Of a stretch of DNA of 64,000 bases, positions 1 to 7,671 are shown piece after piece (within the stretch, counting starts at the first letter, position 1; each line of letters opens with the position of its first letter). The stretch spans positions 35,303 through 99,302 of the forward strand of contig NZ_LMUX01000027.1 of assembly GCF_009765705.1 (NCBI RefSeq). The letters run 5' to 3'. A model generated the notes under the pieces. That model was given only the letters and a program-made list of their open reading frames with translations. It was not told the origin of the DNA and did no database searches. The stretch comes from Burkholderia sp. L27(2015). Its GTDB lineage: Bacteria; Pseudomonadota; Gammaproteobacteria; Burkholderiales; Burkholderiaceae. The translations under genes were made by a program, and so were the position numbers.

Positions 1-1
1 G

Positions 2-436
2 GTTGACAACATTCCCGAGTTCATCAAGCAGGTCAAGGACAAGAACTCGGGCGTCAAGCTCATGGGCTTCGGTCACCGCGTGTACAAGAATTACGACCCG
101 CGTGCCAAGCTGATGCGCGAAACGTGCCACGAAGTGCTGGACGAACTGGGGCTGCACGACGACCCGTTGTTCAAGCTGGCGATGCAACTGGAAAAAATCG
201 CGCTCGAAGACGAATACTTCGTGTCGCGCAAGCTTTACCCGAACGTGGACTTCTATTCCGGCATCGTGCAGCGCGCATTGGGCATTCCGACGCCGATGTT
301 CACCTGCATCTTCGCGATGGCACGTACGGTGGGCTGGATCGCGCAGTGGAACGAGATGATTTCGGAAACAGACCAGAAGATTGGTCGGCCGCGTCAGCTC
401 TTTGTCGGCCCGCTGCGGCGCAATACGGACGACTAA
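2..436 (+). CDS. gltA: Citrate synthase, C-terminal part (5' end outside window)
   Basis: Condenses oxaloacetate and acetyl-CoA to citrate, the entry step of the TCA cycle, in the cytoplasm. The open frame enters from the left edge, so roughly the last 144 residues are visible. They contain the signature [15 protein letters not shown] with the catalytic His (His305 in the E. coli enzyme), and [12 protein letters not shown] with the catalytic Asp (Asp362). The end, [10 protein letters not shown], is typical of the hexameric proteobacterial type. The last residues ([10 protein letters not shown]) differ from the usual tail but stay in frame. The stop overlaps by a few bases the stop of the opposing tetR gene, so no separate terminator fits between them. 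Identity is near certain; the start is not in the window. Confidence 0.97.
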   Translation, partial: VDNIPEFIKQVKDKNSGVKLMGFGHRVYKNYDPRAKLMRETCHEVLDELGLHDDPLFKLAMQLEKIALEDEYFVSRKLYPNVDFYSGIVQRALGIPTPMFTCIFAMARTVGWIAQWNEMISETDQKIGRPRQLFVGPLRRNTDD

Positions 437-1071
437 TCCTCCCCCCTTGGCCGGGTGCTCACGCTGTCCAGCAACTGCAGTGCGCCCTCGACCGCGAGGC
501 GCATTTTCGCCGGGTCCCAATACACGCGCGCCATCACGAAGCCACCTTCGATAACGGCGACCAAAGCCGCGGCGATTGCCGCCGGATCAAGCTTGCCCGC
601 CAACGTCCCGTCCTGCTGTGCAGCCTTGAGGCATGCCTGCAGATGGGTGGCGATATGCTCCAGGAACGCCACGATCGGCAGACGGAATGCCTCCGATTCA
701 ATCGCGCTTTCGTTGGCGAGTCGCGCTAGCCGACAACCACGCAATGCGGAGCGCTCGCGCCGCAGATAGCCGCGTATGCGTTGCAGCGGCGGTAAGGCCC
801 CAAGAAAAATCTCATCCAGCGCTTGCATTTCTTCGGCTGCAATCTCTTCGAGCGCGGCCAACGCCAGCGCTTGCTTGCCGGTGAAGTGGTGATATAACGC
901 GCCATGACCGGCGCCGCTGCGATCCAACACATCGCGCGGGCTCATGGCCTCGTAACCGCGTTCCCATAGCAGCTGCTTGGCCGCGCCAAGCAGCGCGGCG
1001 CGTTTGCTGGACGGCTCGCGTGACGGCTTCTTGGGCCGCTTATTTACCCCCCCGCTCGGCGCCTTGTTCAA
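433..1071 (-). CDS. TetR/AcrR-family transcriptional regulator
   Basis: Predicted DNA-binding repressor of 212 aa. After a basic N-terminal stretch (residues 1-24, rich in Lys and Arg) comes a classic TetR helix-turn-helix at about residues 25-70. It includes the motif [15 protein letters not shown], in which the Tyr-x-His-Phe recognition helix is characteristic. The C-terminal all-helical ligand-binding domain (about 80-205) is less conserved, so the effector cannot be named. It follows a tautomerase gene with a 4-bp overlap, so the two are one leftward operon. A perfect inverted repeat upstream of that operon (1516-1539) is the obvious candidate operator and suggests autoregulation. Family assignment is secure; the target and inducer are unknown. 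Confidence 0.9.
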   Translation of the reverse strand: MNKAPSGGVNKRPKKPSREPSSKRAALLGAAKQLLWERGYEAMSPRDVLDRSGAGHGALYHHFTGKQALALAALEEIAAEEMQALDEIFLGALPPLQRIRGYLRRERSALRGCRLARLANESAIESEAFRLPIVAFLEHIATHLQACLKAAQQDGTLAGKLDPAAIAAALVAVIEGGFVMARVYWDPAKMRLAVEGALQLLDSVSTRPRGED

Positions 1072-1484
1072 CTTGCTTCGGCTTTGCGCGTCAGGTGGGC
1101 GGGCGGGTTTTCGACATATTGAGCCAGCCCATTCCCGAACGACCAGTCGTCCAGTCCCGCCTCTACCAGGCTGACAAAAACGTCCTCAGGGCGAATCTGC
1201 AAATCCTGTTGAAGGTTCTCCGCGATCGCTTTAAAAAGCGCCTGCTTGATCGCGACGGTGCGACCCCGCGAAAGAAAAATCTGCACGATCACGATGCCAT
1301 CGGTGCGCTCCACGCCGAGAAAACTCGGGTCGTAGACCAGATCTTCGCCATGACTGGAAAGGACCTGGAAAAGATCCTGCGCGGGCACGCCCACTGACAT
1401 CAACGCCCGGTGGACGGCGGCGCCGGCGCTGCGACGAAACGCTTGCGGACGGTCTTGCTTGAAGGACATACGTACTAGCGGCAT
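1068..1484 (-). CDS. Tautomerase-family protein
   Basis: A 138-aa protein starting Met-Pro. In the 4-oxalocrotonate tautomerase superfamily Met is removed and Pro-1 acts as the catalytic general base, and here the sequence opens MPLVRMSFKQ in that way. The length is that of the double-unit members (cis-CaaD/MSAD-like, about 130-150 aa), not of the 62-aa 4-OT monomer. The body has internal beta-alpha-beta character, including GIVIVQIFLSRGRT and FKAIAENLQQDL. It is the first gene of a leftward pair with tetR (4-bp overlap), 31 bases downstream of the palindromic operator. The substrate is not deducible; a role in handling an aromatic or unsaturated acid that also acts as the TetR ligand is inference only. 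Confidence 0.8.
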   Translation of the reverse strand: MPLVRMSFKQDRPQAFRRSAGAAVHRALMSVGVPAQDLFQVLSSHGEDLVYDPSFLGVERTDGIVIVQIFLSRGRTVAIKQALFKAIAENLQQDLQIRPEDVFVSLVEAGLDDWSFGNGLAQYVENPPAHLTRKAEAS

Positions 1485-1818
1485 AACGAACTCCTATAAG
1501 AACGCGGGCTGGTTAGATACATACTAGTAGGTATGTATCAAAAAAGCCATCCCATTTTTTTCGTGCTTTCTTCGCGCCGTTTTCTCATGCGGCGCTTCTG
1601 GCACCCCAGCGCCCGGGTGCTATCCACCCGCTACCCACCTGAAACCGCGCTACAGCGAACACCTACACGCGCGTTGCACCATCCTTGGTGATATTCTTTT
1701 CCGAGTAGCCTCTGCTGCCGCGACGGCCTGCTCGACCCAGGGGGCAATCCATTTCGCGCCTTATGCGCGCCCTATTCGCTGCATAATGTCGCCGCGCTGA
1801 AACCTGACGGAGAGATAC
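1485..1818. other. Divergent intergenic region between tautomerase-tetR and lutABC
   Basis: 334 bases holding the regulatory sequences of two divergent operons. The only clear element is the TetR-type inverted repeat. The half nearer lutA has a purine-rich ribosome-binding site (CGGAGAG) about 10 bases before the lutA start. I find no LutR/LldR-type operator that I can defend and no small gene. Confidence 0.5.
1516..1539. promoter_or_regulatory. Perfect inverted-repeat operator, likely for the TetR regulator
   Basis: GATACATAC, a 6-base spacer TAGTAG, then GTATGTATC: a perfect 9-bp inverted repeat 32 bases upstream of the tautomerase ATG. Length, spacing and position match a TetR-family operator. 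Binding by the adjacent TetR protein is inference. Confidence 0.7.
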
Positions 1819-2562
1819 GTGAAAGTTGCTTTGTTTGTCCCCTGTTTTATCGACGCGTTTTACCCCGAAGTTGCGGTGGCGACGCTCGAACTGTTGGAAC
1901 GGCTGGGATGCGAGGTCGACTATCCGCGCGAGCAGACTTGCTGCGGACAGCCGATGGCCAATAGTGGCGCGCAGGCGGATGCCGTCGGCGCGGAAAAAGT
2001 CTTTATCCGCAATTTCGCCGGCTACGACTATATCGTCGGCCCTTCGGCGAGTTGCGTGTACCACATTCGCGATCATCTGACGGCCATCGAGCAGACCCCG
2101 GAAGTGCAGGCGGTGCGCAAAAACACTTACGACCTGACCGAATTCCTGCACGACGTACTCAAGGTGACGGACTTCCCCTGGGCCGAATTTCCGCATCCGG
2201 TGGGTTTGCACAATAGCTGCAGCGCATTGCGTCATCTGCATCAGGCGTCGATCTCCGAAGTCAAGAGCACGCCCTTCTCCAAGCCGCTCGCCTTGCTGAG
2301 CGCAGTCAAAGGTATCTCTTTCGTGAAGCCCGAACGCCCCGACGAGTGCTGCGGTTTCGGCGGCACCTTTTCGGTCTCGGAAGAGGCGGTGTCGGTGCGC
2401 ATGGGGCAGGACAAGGTGCGTGACCATCAGCAGGCCGGCGCACAGTATGTCGTCTCGGGCGACATGTCGTGCCTGATGCACCAACGCGGATGTGCGCAGC
2501 GCATGGGTGTCGATGTACGCTTTATCCACTTGGCGCAGATCCTTAACGGAGCGCACGAATGA
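1819..2562 (+). CDS. lutA: L-lactate oxidation Fe-S subunit LutA (YkgE-like)
   Basis: First subunit of the LutABC complex, which oxidises L-lactate to pyruvate in place of a classic flavin lactate dehydrogenase. The protein is 247 aa, normal for the family. It has the two cysteine-rich CCG-type motifs that ligate Fe-S or heterodisulfide-reductase-like clusters: QTCCGQP (Cys41-Cys42) and DECCGFGGTFS (Cys177-Cys178), with further cysteines at Cys79 and Cys134 in the spacers. The ATG is preceded by a GGAGAG ribosome-binding site. Its 3' end overlaps lutB as ATGA, indicating translational coupling. No lactate permease or lutR gene is adjacent, so lactate uptake and regulation must be encoded elsewhere. 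Confidence 0.93.
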   Translation: MKVALFVPCFIDAFYPEVAVATLELLERLGCEVDYPREQTCCGQPMANSGAQADAVGAEKVFIRNFAGYDYIVGPSASCVYHIRDHLTAIEQTPEVQAVRKNTYDLTEFLHDVLKVTDFPWAEFPHPVGLHNSCSALRHLHQASISEVKSTPFSKPLALLSAVKGISFVKPERPDECCGFGGTFSVSEEAVSVRMGQDKVRDHQQAGAQYVVSGDMSCLMHQRGCAQRMGVDVRFIHLAQILNGAHE

Positions 2563-3983
2563 GCACCCAACCCCCGACCAAATCGAGTGGCGCCAAGCGG
2601 ATCGATCATGCGAAGCGTGCTGCGTCGTTTATCGCCCAACCGGATCACGTCGCGTTCCATGATCGCCGCTTGTGGGACATCCGCAAGAAGCGCGATGCCC
2701 AAGGCGAGGCGATCCCCGAATGGGAAACCCTGCGCACGCTTGCGTCGCAGATCAAGGAACACACGCTATCGAACCTGTCCGACTATCTCGCACAATTTTC
2801 GCAGCGCGCCGAAGCCAACGGCGTGACGGTGCACTGGGCGGCTGATGCCGAAGAACACAACCAGATCGTGCATCAGCTGCTGTCATCGCGGGGTATCGAA
2901 AAGCTGGTCAAGAGCAAGTCGATGTTGACCGACGAATGTGCGATGCGCGAATACCTCGAGCCGCGCGGTATCGAAGTGATGGAAACCGACCTGGGCGAGC
3001 GGATTCAGCAGCTCGACCATCAGGATCCGAGCCACATGGTGATGCCGGCCGTTCACAAATTGCGCACCGATGTGGCCGAATTGTTCGGCCGCACACTGGG
3101 CACCGATCCCACCAATAGCGACGTGCACTATCTGGCGGAAAGCCAGCGTCAACATACGCGTCCGTATTTCATCGCGGAAAAAACCGCGGGCATGACGGGC
3201 TGTAACTTCGCGGTCGCCGAAACCGGTTCGGTGGTGGTTTGCACCAATGAGGGCAACGCCGACCTTTCAGGCAATGTGCCGCCGATTCATATTGCCTCGA
3301 TCGGTATCGAGAAACTGATCCCGCGCATTGCCGATCTCGGCGTGTTTATCCGCTTGTTATCGCGCAGTGCGCTAGGCTCGCCTATCACCCAGTACACCTC
3401 GCATTTTCGCGCGCCGCGACCGGGCACCGAGATGCACTACATCCTCGTCGACAATGGCCGCGTCGAACGTCTCGCGATGGAAGACTTCTGGTATTCGCTG
3501 AAATGCATACGCTGCGGCGCTTGCATGAACACCTGTCCGGTGTATCGGCGCAGCGGCGGCTTGTCGTACGGCAGCACTTACTCGGGGCCGATCGGCGCGA
3601 TCATCAACCCCACCTACGATCTCAAGAAGTTCAGCGCGCTGCCGTTTGCCTCGACGCTCAACGGCAGTTGCACCAACGTGTGCCCGGTGAGAATCAATAT
3701 TCACGAGCAGATCTATAAATGGCGCTCGGTGATTGCGGCGCACCACGAACTTCCATTTGTCAAAACCGAAGCGCTGAAGATGGCGGGCAAGCTGCTGGCA
3801 AGCCCCAAGCTTTATCGCGCGACAGTCAAATCGATGGGCGTGGCACTGGAAAAGCTGCCGAACTTCGTGTTGTACAACCCGCTGAACATCTGGGGCTTGA
3901 ACCGCGACTTGCCCGATGCGCCGAAGGCGACGTTCCACGACTGGTATAAGAAGAACCGTAAGCCCAAGGGGGACGCGTCATGA
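2559..3983 (+). CDS. lutB: L-lactate oxidation iron-sulfur protein LutB (LldF/YkgF-like)
   Basis: The large subunit of the lactate-oxidising LutABC complex, 474 aa. The N-terminal two thirds is a LUD domain with the conserved AETGSVVVCTNEGN segment. The C-terminal third is a 4Fe-4S ferredoxin-like region: Cys316, Cys319, Cys322 and Cys326 form CxxCxxCxxxCP, followed by a second set at Cys371 and Cys375 (SCTNVCPV). These should carry electrons from lactate. Start and stop overlap lutA and lutC as ATGA junctions, so the three are one tightly coupled operon. Nothing is missing relative to the family. Confidence 0.95.
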   Translation: MSTQPPTKSSGAKRIDHAKRAASFIAQPDHVAFHDRRLWDIRKKRDAQGEAIPEWETLRTLASQIKEHTLSNLSDYLAQFSQRAEANGVTVHWAADAEEHNQIVHQLLSSRGIEKLVKSKSMLTDECAMREYLEPRGIEVMETDLGERIQQLDHQDPSHMVMPAVHKLRTDVAELFGRTLGTDPTNSDVHYLAESQRQHTRPYFIAEKTAGMTGCNFAVAETGSVVVCTNEGNADLSGNVPPIHIASIGIEKLIPRIADLGVFIRLLSRSALGSPITQYTSHFRAPRPGTEMHYILVDNGRVERLAMEDFWYSLKCIRCGACMNTCPVYRRSGGLSYGSTYSGPIGAIINPTYDLKKFSALPFASTLNGSCTNVCPVRINIHEQIYKWRSVIAAHHELPFVKTEALKMAGKLLASPKLYRATVKSMGVALEKLPNFVLYNPLNIWGLNRDLPDAPKATFHDWYKKNRKPKGDAS

Positions 3984-4735
3984 CGCTGCCTACTCAAACC
4001 GATCCGGCGCAGCCGGCCGAGGCGGGAGCGGCACAACCCGCCGCCTATCCTGACGCGCGACCCGCCGCCTATCCCGACCCGCGACCCGCCGCACAACCCG
4101 ATGCCCGTGCAGCTCATCCGCGCTTGCCGAGCGCAAGCGTCGCCGCGCGCGACGCATTCCTGGCGCGGGTACGCGCCGCGCAACCGCCCGCACGACAGCG
4201 GCCCGTGGTCCCCGATTTCGAGCCCGTGACGCATAACGCCACCGAGCGCATTGCTCACTTCACGCAGGCGCTCGATGGCATGGGCGGCAAATGCGTCGAC
4301 CTGACCGCGCCGGGTGCGCCCGACGCGTTGGACATCATCCGCGCTCGATTCGGCGATCTGCCGATTTGCTCGGCCACGGCCGAGGTGCAAGGCGATCGTC
4401 CATTGGATGCGAGCATGTCGCCCGCTTCGATGCACGACGTCGAAGTGGCGGTCGTGAGAGCGCGTTTCGGCGTGGCAGAAACGGGATCGGTATGGTTCAG
4501 CGAAGCCGAATACGTGGTGAATTCGATCGGCTACCTGGCGCAGCATCTGGTGATCCTGTTGGATCCCGATGAAATCGTGCCGGGCGTCCAGGATGCGTAT
4601 CGGCGCCCGGATTTTGCGCAGGCTCGCTACGCGGTGTTGGTCACGGGACCATCAGCCACGGCCGACATCGAGGGCATCCTGATACGCGGCGCGCAAGGCG
4701 TGCGCTCGCTCACGGTGTTGTTCAAGAAAGCTTAA
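3980..4735 (+). CDS. lutC: Lactate utilization protein LutC with repetitive N-terminus
   Basis: Third LutABC subunit, a LUD-domain protein of 251 aa. The conserved part begins near residue 50, includes FGVAETGSVWFSEAEYVVN, and ends with the usual ILIRGAQGVRSLTVLF. The first ~45 residues are an unusual Ala/Pro/Asp-rich stretch built from an 8-residue unit (AAYPDARP-like, three copies), encoded by a 24-bp tandem DNA repeat at 4036-4107. Homologues usually lack this extension, which is likely disordered. The start overlaps the lutB stop (ATGA). The 3' end overlaps the end of an opposing small gene by 4 bases. Confidence 0.93.
   Translation: MTLPTQTDPAQPAEAGAAQPAAYPDARPAAYPDPRPAAQPDARAAHPRLPSASVAARDAFLARVRAAQPPARQRPVVPDFEPVTHNATERIAHFTQALDGMGGKCVDLTAPGAPDALDIIRARFGDLPICSATAEVQGDRPLDASMSPASMHDVEVAVVRARFGVAETGSVWFSEAEYVVNSIGYLAQHLVILLDPDEIVPGVQDAYRRPDFAQARYAVLVTGPSATADIEGILIRGAQGVRSLTVLFKKA
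4036..4107 (+). repeat. 24-bp tandem repeat, three copies, inside lutC
   Basis: Three consecutive 24-base units, each starting ACCCGCCGC, encode the AAYPDARP-type peptide repeat near the LutC N-terminus. The first two units are nearly identical and the third is diverged. The unit is a multiple of three, so copy-number change would keep the frame. Confidence 0.8.
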
Positions 4736-5004
4736 TCGCTTGCGCTGGCGCTGGGCTTTCTGACCAGTTGCTTTTCGAAGGCCTCGTCGAGCTTGCTGAC
4801 CTTGCGCGGTTTCGGCGGCCCATAGCCGTCGACGAATTTGACGAATGCGTCGAGCGGCAACGGGTCACACAATTTTTGCGTGCCGCCGCCCTCGCTGCGC
4901 AAGCCAAGGTGAAACAAACCGCCGCTGAGTATCATCGCGTAGCCAGGGTTCGCGCTACGCGATTTAAGCCGTTCTACTGCCGCCACTGCGCGCGTCGATC
5001 TCAT
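4732..5004 (-). CDS. Small hypothetical protein
   Basis: A 90-aa protein starting at the ATG at 5004, which has a good ribosome-binding site (TATGGAG, about 8 bases upstream). A longer frame to 5052 exists but lacks one. It reads MRSTRAVAAVERLKSRSANP, then a segment with YAMILSGGLFHLGL, and a Lys/Pro-rich C-terminal part. I recognise no catalytic motif, signal peptide or membrane segment. The gene is convergent with lutC with a 4-base overlap of their ends. Orientation, ribosome-binding site and protein-like composition support it as real; function is unknown. Confidence 0.6.
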   Translation of the reverse strand: MRSTRAVAAVERLKSRSANPGYAMILSGGLFHLGLRSEGGGTQKLCDPLPLDAFVKFVDGYGPPKPRKVSKLDEAFEKQLVRKPSASASD

Positions 5005-5353
5005 GCCTGTACTCCATACAAGTCGAAACTGCCCAACTTGCGGTGGGCGCAATTCGCTACTTTAACCGCTTTGTGTGAGCCGCTGCGGCGACATCAATTT
5101 GTCTCGCATGTAACGAGCGCTTACGCGGCCTTTCCCAAGTTCGCCCGCAGCGGTCATGCGCGCGGGTCTTGCACCGCGAGTGGTGCTATACAGCGCGGCT
5201 ATTGGTGTGCCGCGCGCACTCAAATAATGGCGCGATCGGCCTTGGCGCGGAAGTGCACGGTCGGATAAGCCGAATCACTTAATTACATTTCGAAACCGGT
5301 AGCTGCAGGTGGCCTCGCTATAGTCGTTTCACATGATCAACAAGGAGTTAGAG
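5005..5353. other. Intergenic region upstream of the 36-aa lipoprotein
   Basis: 349 bases with no convincing gene. A TATAGT hexamer at 5319-5324 could be the -10 element for the small lipoprotein that follows, but no matching -35 box is evident. Nothing else stands out. Confidence 0.35.
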
Positions 5354-5464
5354 ATGAAACGACTGCTGTTACTGATGACCGCTGCAATCTTGCTCGGTGC
5401 GGGCCTGAGCGGCTGCATCGTGGTACCCGAAGGCCATTTGCACCACGACTACTATCGTTATTGA
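5354..5464 (+). CDS. 36-aa putative lipoprotein
   Basis: A tiny gene with strong local signals. A consensus ribosome-binding site AAGGAG sits 8 bases before ATG. The product has a Lys-Arg n-region, a Leu/Ala-rich h-region (LLLLMTAAILLGAGL) and a lipobox LSGC with Cys at residue 21. The mature part would be only about 16 residues and rich in His and Tyr (HLHHDYYRY). Such short lipopeptides occur as entericidin-like or envelope-stress proteins in proteobacteria, but the mature part has no recognisable family, so no function is claimed. It lies 124 bases upstream of a second small lipoprotein gene in the same direction. Confidence 0.6.
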   Translation: MKRLLLLMTAAILLGAGLSGCIVVPEGHLHHDYYRY

Positions 5465-5588
5465 TCATCGCCGCTGAGCGACGTCGGCAAGTATGCCGAC
5501 GTCCGCTTTATCGCAAACCTTATATTCTGCTGTCCCCCAATCCGGGTTTTGCGTTATAAACGCATCTAAACCGATTTGCGAGGCGACG

Positions 5589-5819
5589 ATGAAGCGGATT
5601 ATGACGGTCTTGGCCGTGATGTTATTGGCTGGATGCAGTTCCGGCCCGACTTTGTTTACTTCCGATGGGCGCCCTACTCAAAGCGTTCAATGCGGCAATC
5701 AAGACTCCTGGCAGGATTGTTTTGCACAGGCTCGCGCGCAATGCCACGACGGCGCCTATGACATCGTTTCGCGCAGCAATGACAACGCGGCGCGCAGCCT
5801 GCTGATTGCCTGCCGCTGA
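5589..5819 (+). CDS. Small putative lipoprotein (76 aa)
   Basis: The ATG at 5589 starts a lipoprotein signal (MKRIMTVLAVMLLAGCSSG) with lipobox LAGC. Longer frames upstream would bury the signal, so this start is preferred; GAGGCGACG precedes it as a weak ribosome-binding site. The mature ~60 residues contain three cysteines (QCGNQDSWQDCF and AQCHDGAYDIV), resembling small periplasmic proteins with one or two disulfides. The order of Cys, Trp and Gln-rich helix is seen in many uncharacterised betaproteobacterial lipoproteins. Function is unknown. Palindromic sequence follows directly after the stop. Confidence 0.7.
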   Translation: MKRIMTVLAVMLLAGCSSGPTLFTSDGRPTQSVQCGNQDSWQDCFAQARAQCHDGAYDIVSRSNDNAARSLLIACR

Positions 5820-5832
5820 TTTAGGTAGGTAA

Positions 5833-5870
5833 CTAAGTTAGCTAACTTAGTGAGCTAACTTCGTAGCTCA
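5833..5870. terminator. Two adjacent hairpins after the small lipoprotein
   Basis: A perfect 18-base palindrome CTAAGTTAGCTAACTTAG at 5833-5850 is directly followed by a second stem, TGAGCTA-ACTTCG-TAGCTCA, at 5851-5870. They begin 13 bases after the lipoprotein stop, where a terminator is expected, but there is no T-tract. A protein-binding site is an alternative reading. Confidence 0.45.
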
Positions 5871-5970
5871 CTGCGCTCGCTAACTTGTCTGCCCGGCGTG
5901 CTGCAACATCGACGCGTCGACTGGTCGAATGGTCGACTCGTCGGCTCATCTCCCATTACATGTTCGATCG

Positions 5971-7071
5971 ATGTCTTTGACTTCCACGCGTTACGCTTTT
6001 GCCTCTCACTTTGCCACTCAGTCGGAAATCCAGCACTCGGCGCGTTATTTGATTGGCGTCGATGGAGGGGGCACCGGTTGTCGAGTCGTGTTGGCCGACC
6101 GGCATGGTGCGATTCTGGCGAGAGCCCAGGGCGCGGCCGCGACGCTCGCATTGGGACCGGTTCGAGCGTGGGCGGCGATCGAAGCCGCGTGCAACCTTGC
6201 GTTCAGGCAAGCGGGCCTCGTTATGCCCGGCTCGGTAACCTCGGAGAGCGCCGTGTCTGACTTGGCCATCGACGCGAGATCCGATTTTGCAGTCGACTCG
6301 GCAACCGTCTCCAAGACTCACTCGGCGACCCAGTCGGCAACCGAAGCGTCGACTCTTGAAGCGTCGACGCTTTCGTCGCCGGACTCATTCGACGCCTCCG
6401 CCTGTGTGATGGCGTGCGGTCTGGCCGGAGTCAATCATCCGCAGTGGCGCGCCGAGTTCATCGAACGTGCCCCCGCGCTGGCAGCCCTGACGATCGATAG
6501 CGATGCTTATACGACCGTACTGGGCGCACACGGCGGCGCGCCCGGCGTGGTGGTCGCGCTCGGAACCGGCAGCATAGGCGCAGTGCTCGAACGTGACGGC
6601 ACCTATCGCACGGTCGGTGGTTATGGATTTCCCGCCAGTGACGAAGGCAGCGGCGCTTGGCTAGGACTGCGCGCCATGCAATACGCGCAGTACGCATTAG
6701 ACGGGAGGGCCGCGCGCGACGCCTTTGCGCAAGCGCTTTTCAAAAGCACTGGCATCGATGGGCACGAAAGCCTCATCGAATGGCTGGCCGCCGCTCGGCA
6801 AGCCGACTATGCAAGACTGGCGCCGGTGGTGCTCGATTACCGGGACCACGCCTTCGTCGTGCAATGTCTGCTCAAAGCCGGTGAGGAGATCGGATTGATG
6901 ATCGCGGCGCTCGATCCACATGACGCGATGCCGCTGGTGCTGGCCGGTGGTCTTGCGCCCGCGTTGCAGGACTGGGTGCCCGGCCAATATAAAAGCCGCT
7001 TGCGTGCGCCCCAAGGCGACTCCGCAAGCGGCGCACTGCTATTGGCCCATCGTTACGTTCAGTCGCGGTAG
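5971..7071 (+). CDS. BadF/BadG/BcrA/BcrD-type ATPase, GlcNAc-kinase-like
   Basis: Actin-fold (ASKHA) kinase. The phosphate-1 loop YLIGVDGGGTGCRVVLAD, the phosphate-2 segment VVALGTGSIGAVL, and GGYGFPASDEGSGAWLG are those of the eukaryote-type N-acetylglucosamine kinase/BadF branch. The C-terminal MPLVLAGGLAPAL is the adenosine motif. A sugar, probably an amino sugar from cell-wall recycling or chitin breakdown, is the likely substrate (inference from family). A Ser/Thr/Ala-rich insertion of about 55 residues (nt 6232-6396) interrupts the N-terminal lobe before CVMACGLAGVNHP and looks disordered. I chose the ATG at 5971; the frame is open from 5929 and the ribosome-binding site is poor at both. 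The 3' end overlaps the opposing gene by 13 bases. Confidence 0.85.
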   Translation: MSLTSTRYAFASHFATQSEIQHSARYLIGVDGGGTGCRVVLADRHGAILARAQGAAATLALGPVRAWAAIEAACNLAFRQAGLVMPGSVTSESAVSDLAIDARSDFAVDSATVSKTHSATQSATEASTLEASTLSSPDSFDASACVMACGLAGVNHPQWRAEFIERAPALAALTIDSDAYTTVLGAHGGAPGVVVALGTGSIGAVLERDGTYRTVGGYGFPASDEGSGAWLGLRAMQYAQYALDGRAARDAFAQALFKSTGIDGHESLIEWLAAARQADYARLAPVVLDYRDHAFVVQCLLKAGEEIGLMIAALDPHDAMPLVLAGGLAPALQDWVPGQYKSRLRAPQGDSASGALLLAHRYVQSR

Positions 7072-7358
7072 CCGCGATTGTCGTGATGGAAATCGCGGCC
7101 ACCGTGGCCATTGCCCGGGCGATAGCCGTGATCCCAGCCACGATGATCCCAATTGCGATTGCCATAACCGTGATATCCGCCGTAGCCGTAATAGACCGGT
7201 ACGACAGCGGGTGCAACGTACACGGGCTGCGGCGCGGCGTAGGCGGGTTGCCAGCCGCCCACACCCAAGCCAACGCTGATGGAGGTATGTGCCTGAGCGA
7301 CGCCACATGCTGCTGCCATCAAAGCTGATGCAACCACCCATTTTCCGATCGTCTTCAT
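7059..7358 (-). CDS. Secreted Gly/His/Tyr-rich small protein
   Basis: A 99-aa protein with a clear Sec signal peptide (MKTIGKWVVASALMAAACG, cleavage likely after VAQA). The short mature part runs from a Pro/Val/Tyr-rich region (PVYVAPAVVPVYYGYGG) into a C-terminus of Gly, His, Asn, Arg and Asp (HDNRGYRD). A strong ribosome-binding site (AGGAGAG) precedes the start. Similar short secreted glycine/histidine-rich proteins are common in Burkholderiales. Metal binding through the His/Asp tail is possible but not shown. It is convergent with the BadF-type kinase gene. Confidence 0.7.
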   Translation of the reverse strand: MKTIGKWVVASALMAAACGVAQAHTSISVGLGVGGWQPAYAAPQPVYVAPAVVPVYYGYGGYHGYGNRNWDHRGWDHGYRPGNGHGGRDFHHDNRGYRD

Positions 7359-7671
7359 GATGCTCTCCTGCTCGAAGGGGCCCGCGAATGCGATGCCATG
7401 ACTTCAATGTATGCTCCGTCGCGACCGTGTGTTGGACTCACGTGTAACGGAGTGCAAGGCCAAAAGGCGCCGATCTAGTGGCTGACGGGATACCTGCGGG
7501 AGCGGATGTCGCGCGTACCTGGAAACGAGGCGGAGGTCCGCTGGGCTTGGCGCAACGTGGGGTGGGGCAGAGATTGCGCAGCTAAACGCACGAAGCTGGC
7601 GCGCCCCGCATAAAGCCCGCATGCGGTACACGCCAAGTAATATCGTCTTACATCAATGATAAACAGGGTTA
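7359..7671. other. Intergenic region with no supported gene
   Basis: 313 bases between two leftward genes. Reading frames of 75 to 109 codons exist but show neither protein-like composition nor ribosome-binding sites. No repeat or RNA gene is recognised. The part near 7359-7420 presumably holds the promoter of the secreted Gly/His-rich gene. Confidence 0.4.

Noticed and set aside
1663-2556. 297-codon frame on the minus strand over lutA
   Set aside because: Fully antisense to lutA, which has Fe-S motifs and coupled neighbours. The antisense product is rich in Arg, His and Ala without motifs, typical of G+C-rich mirror frames.
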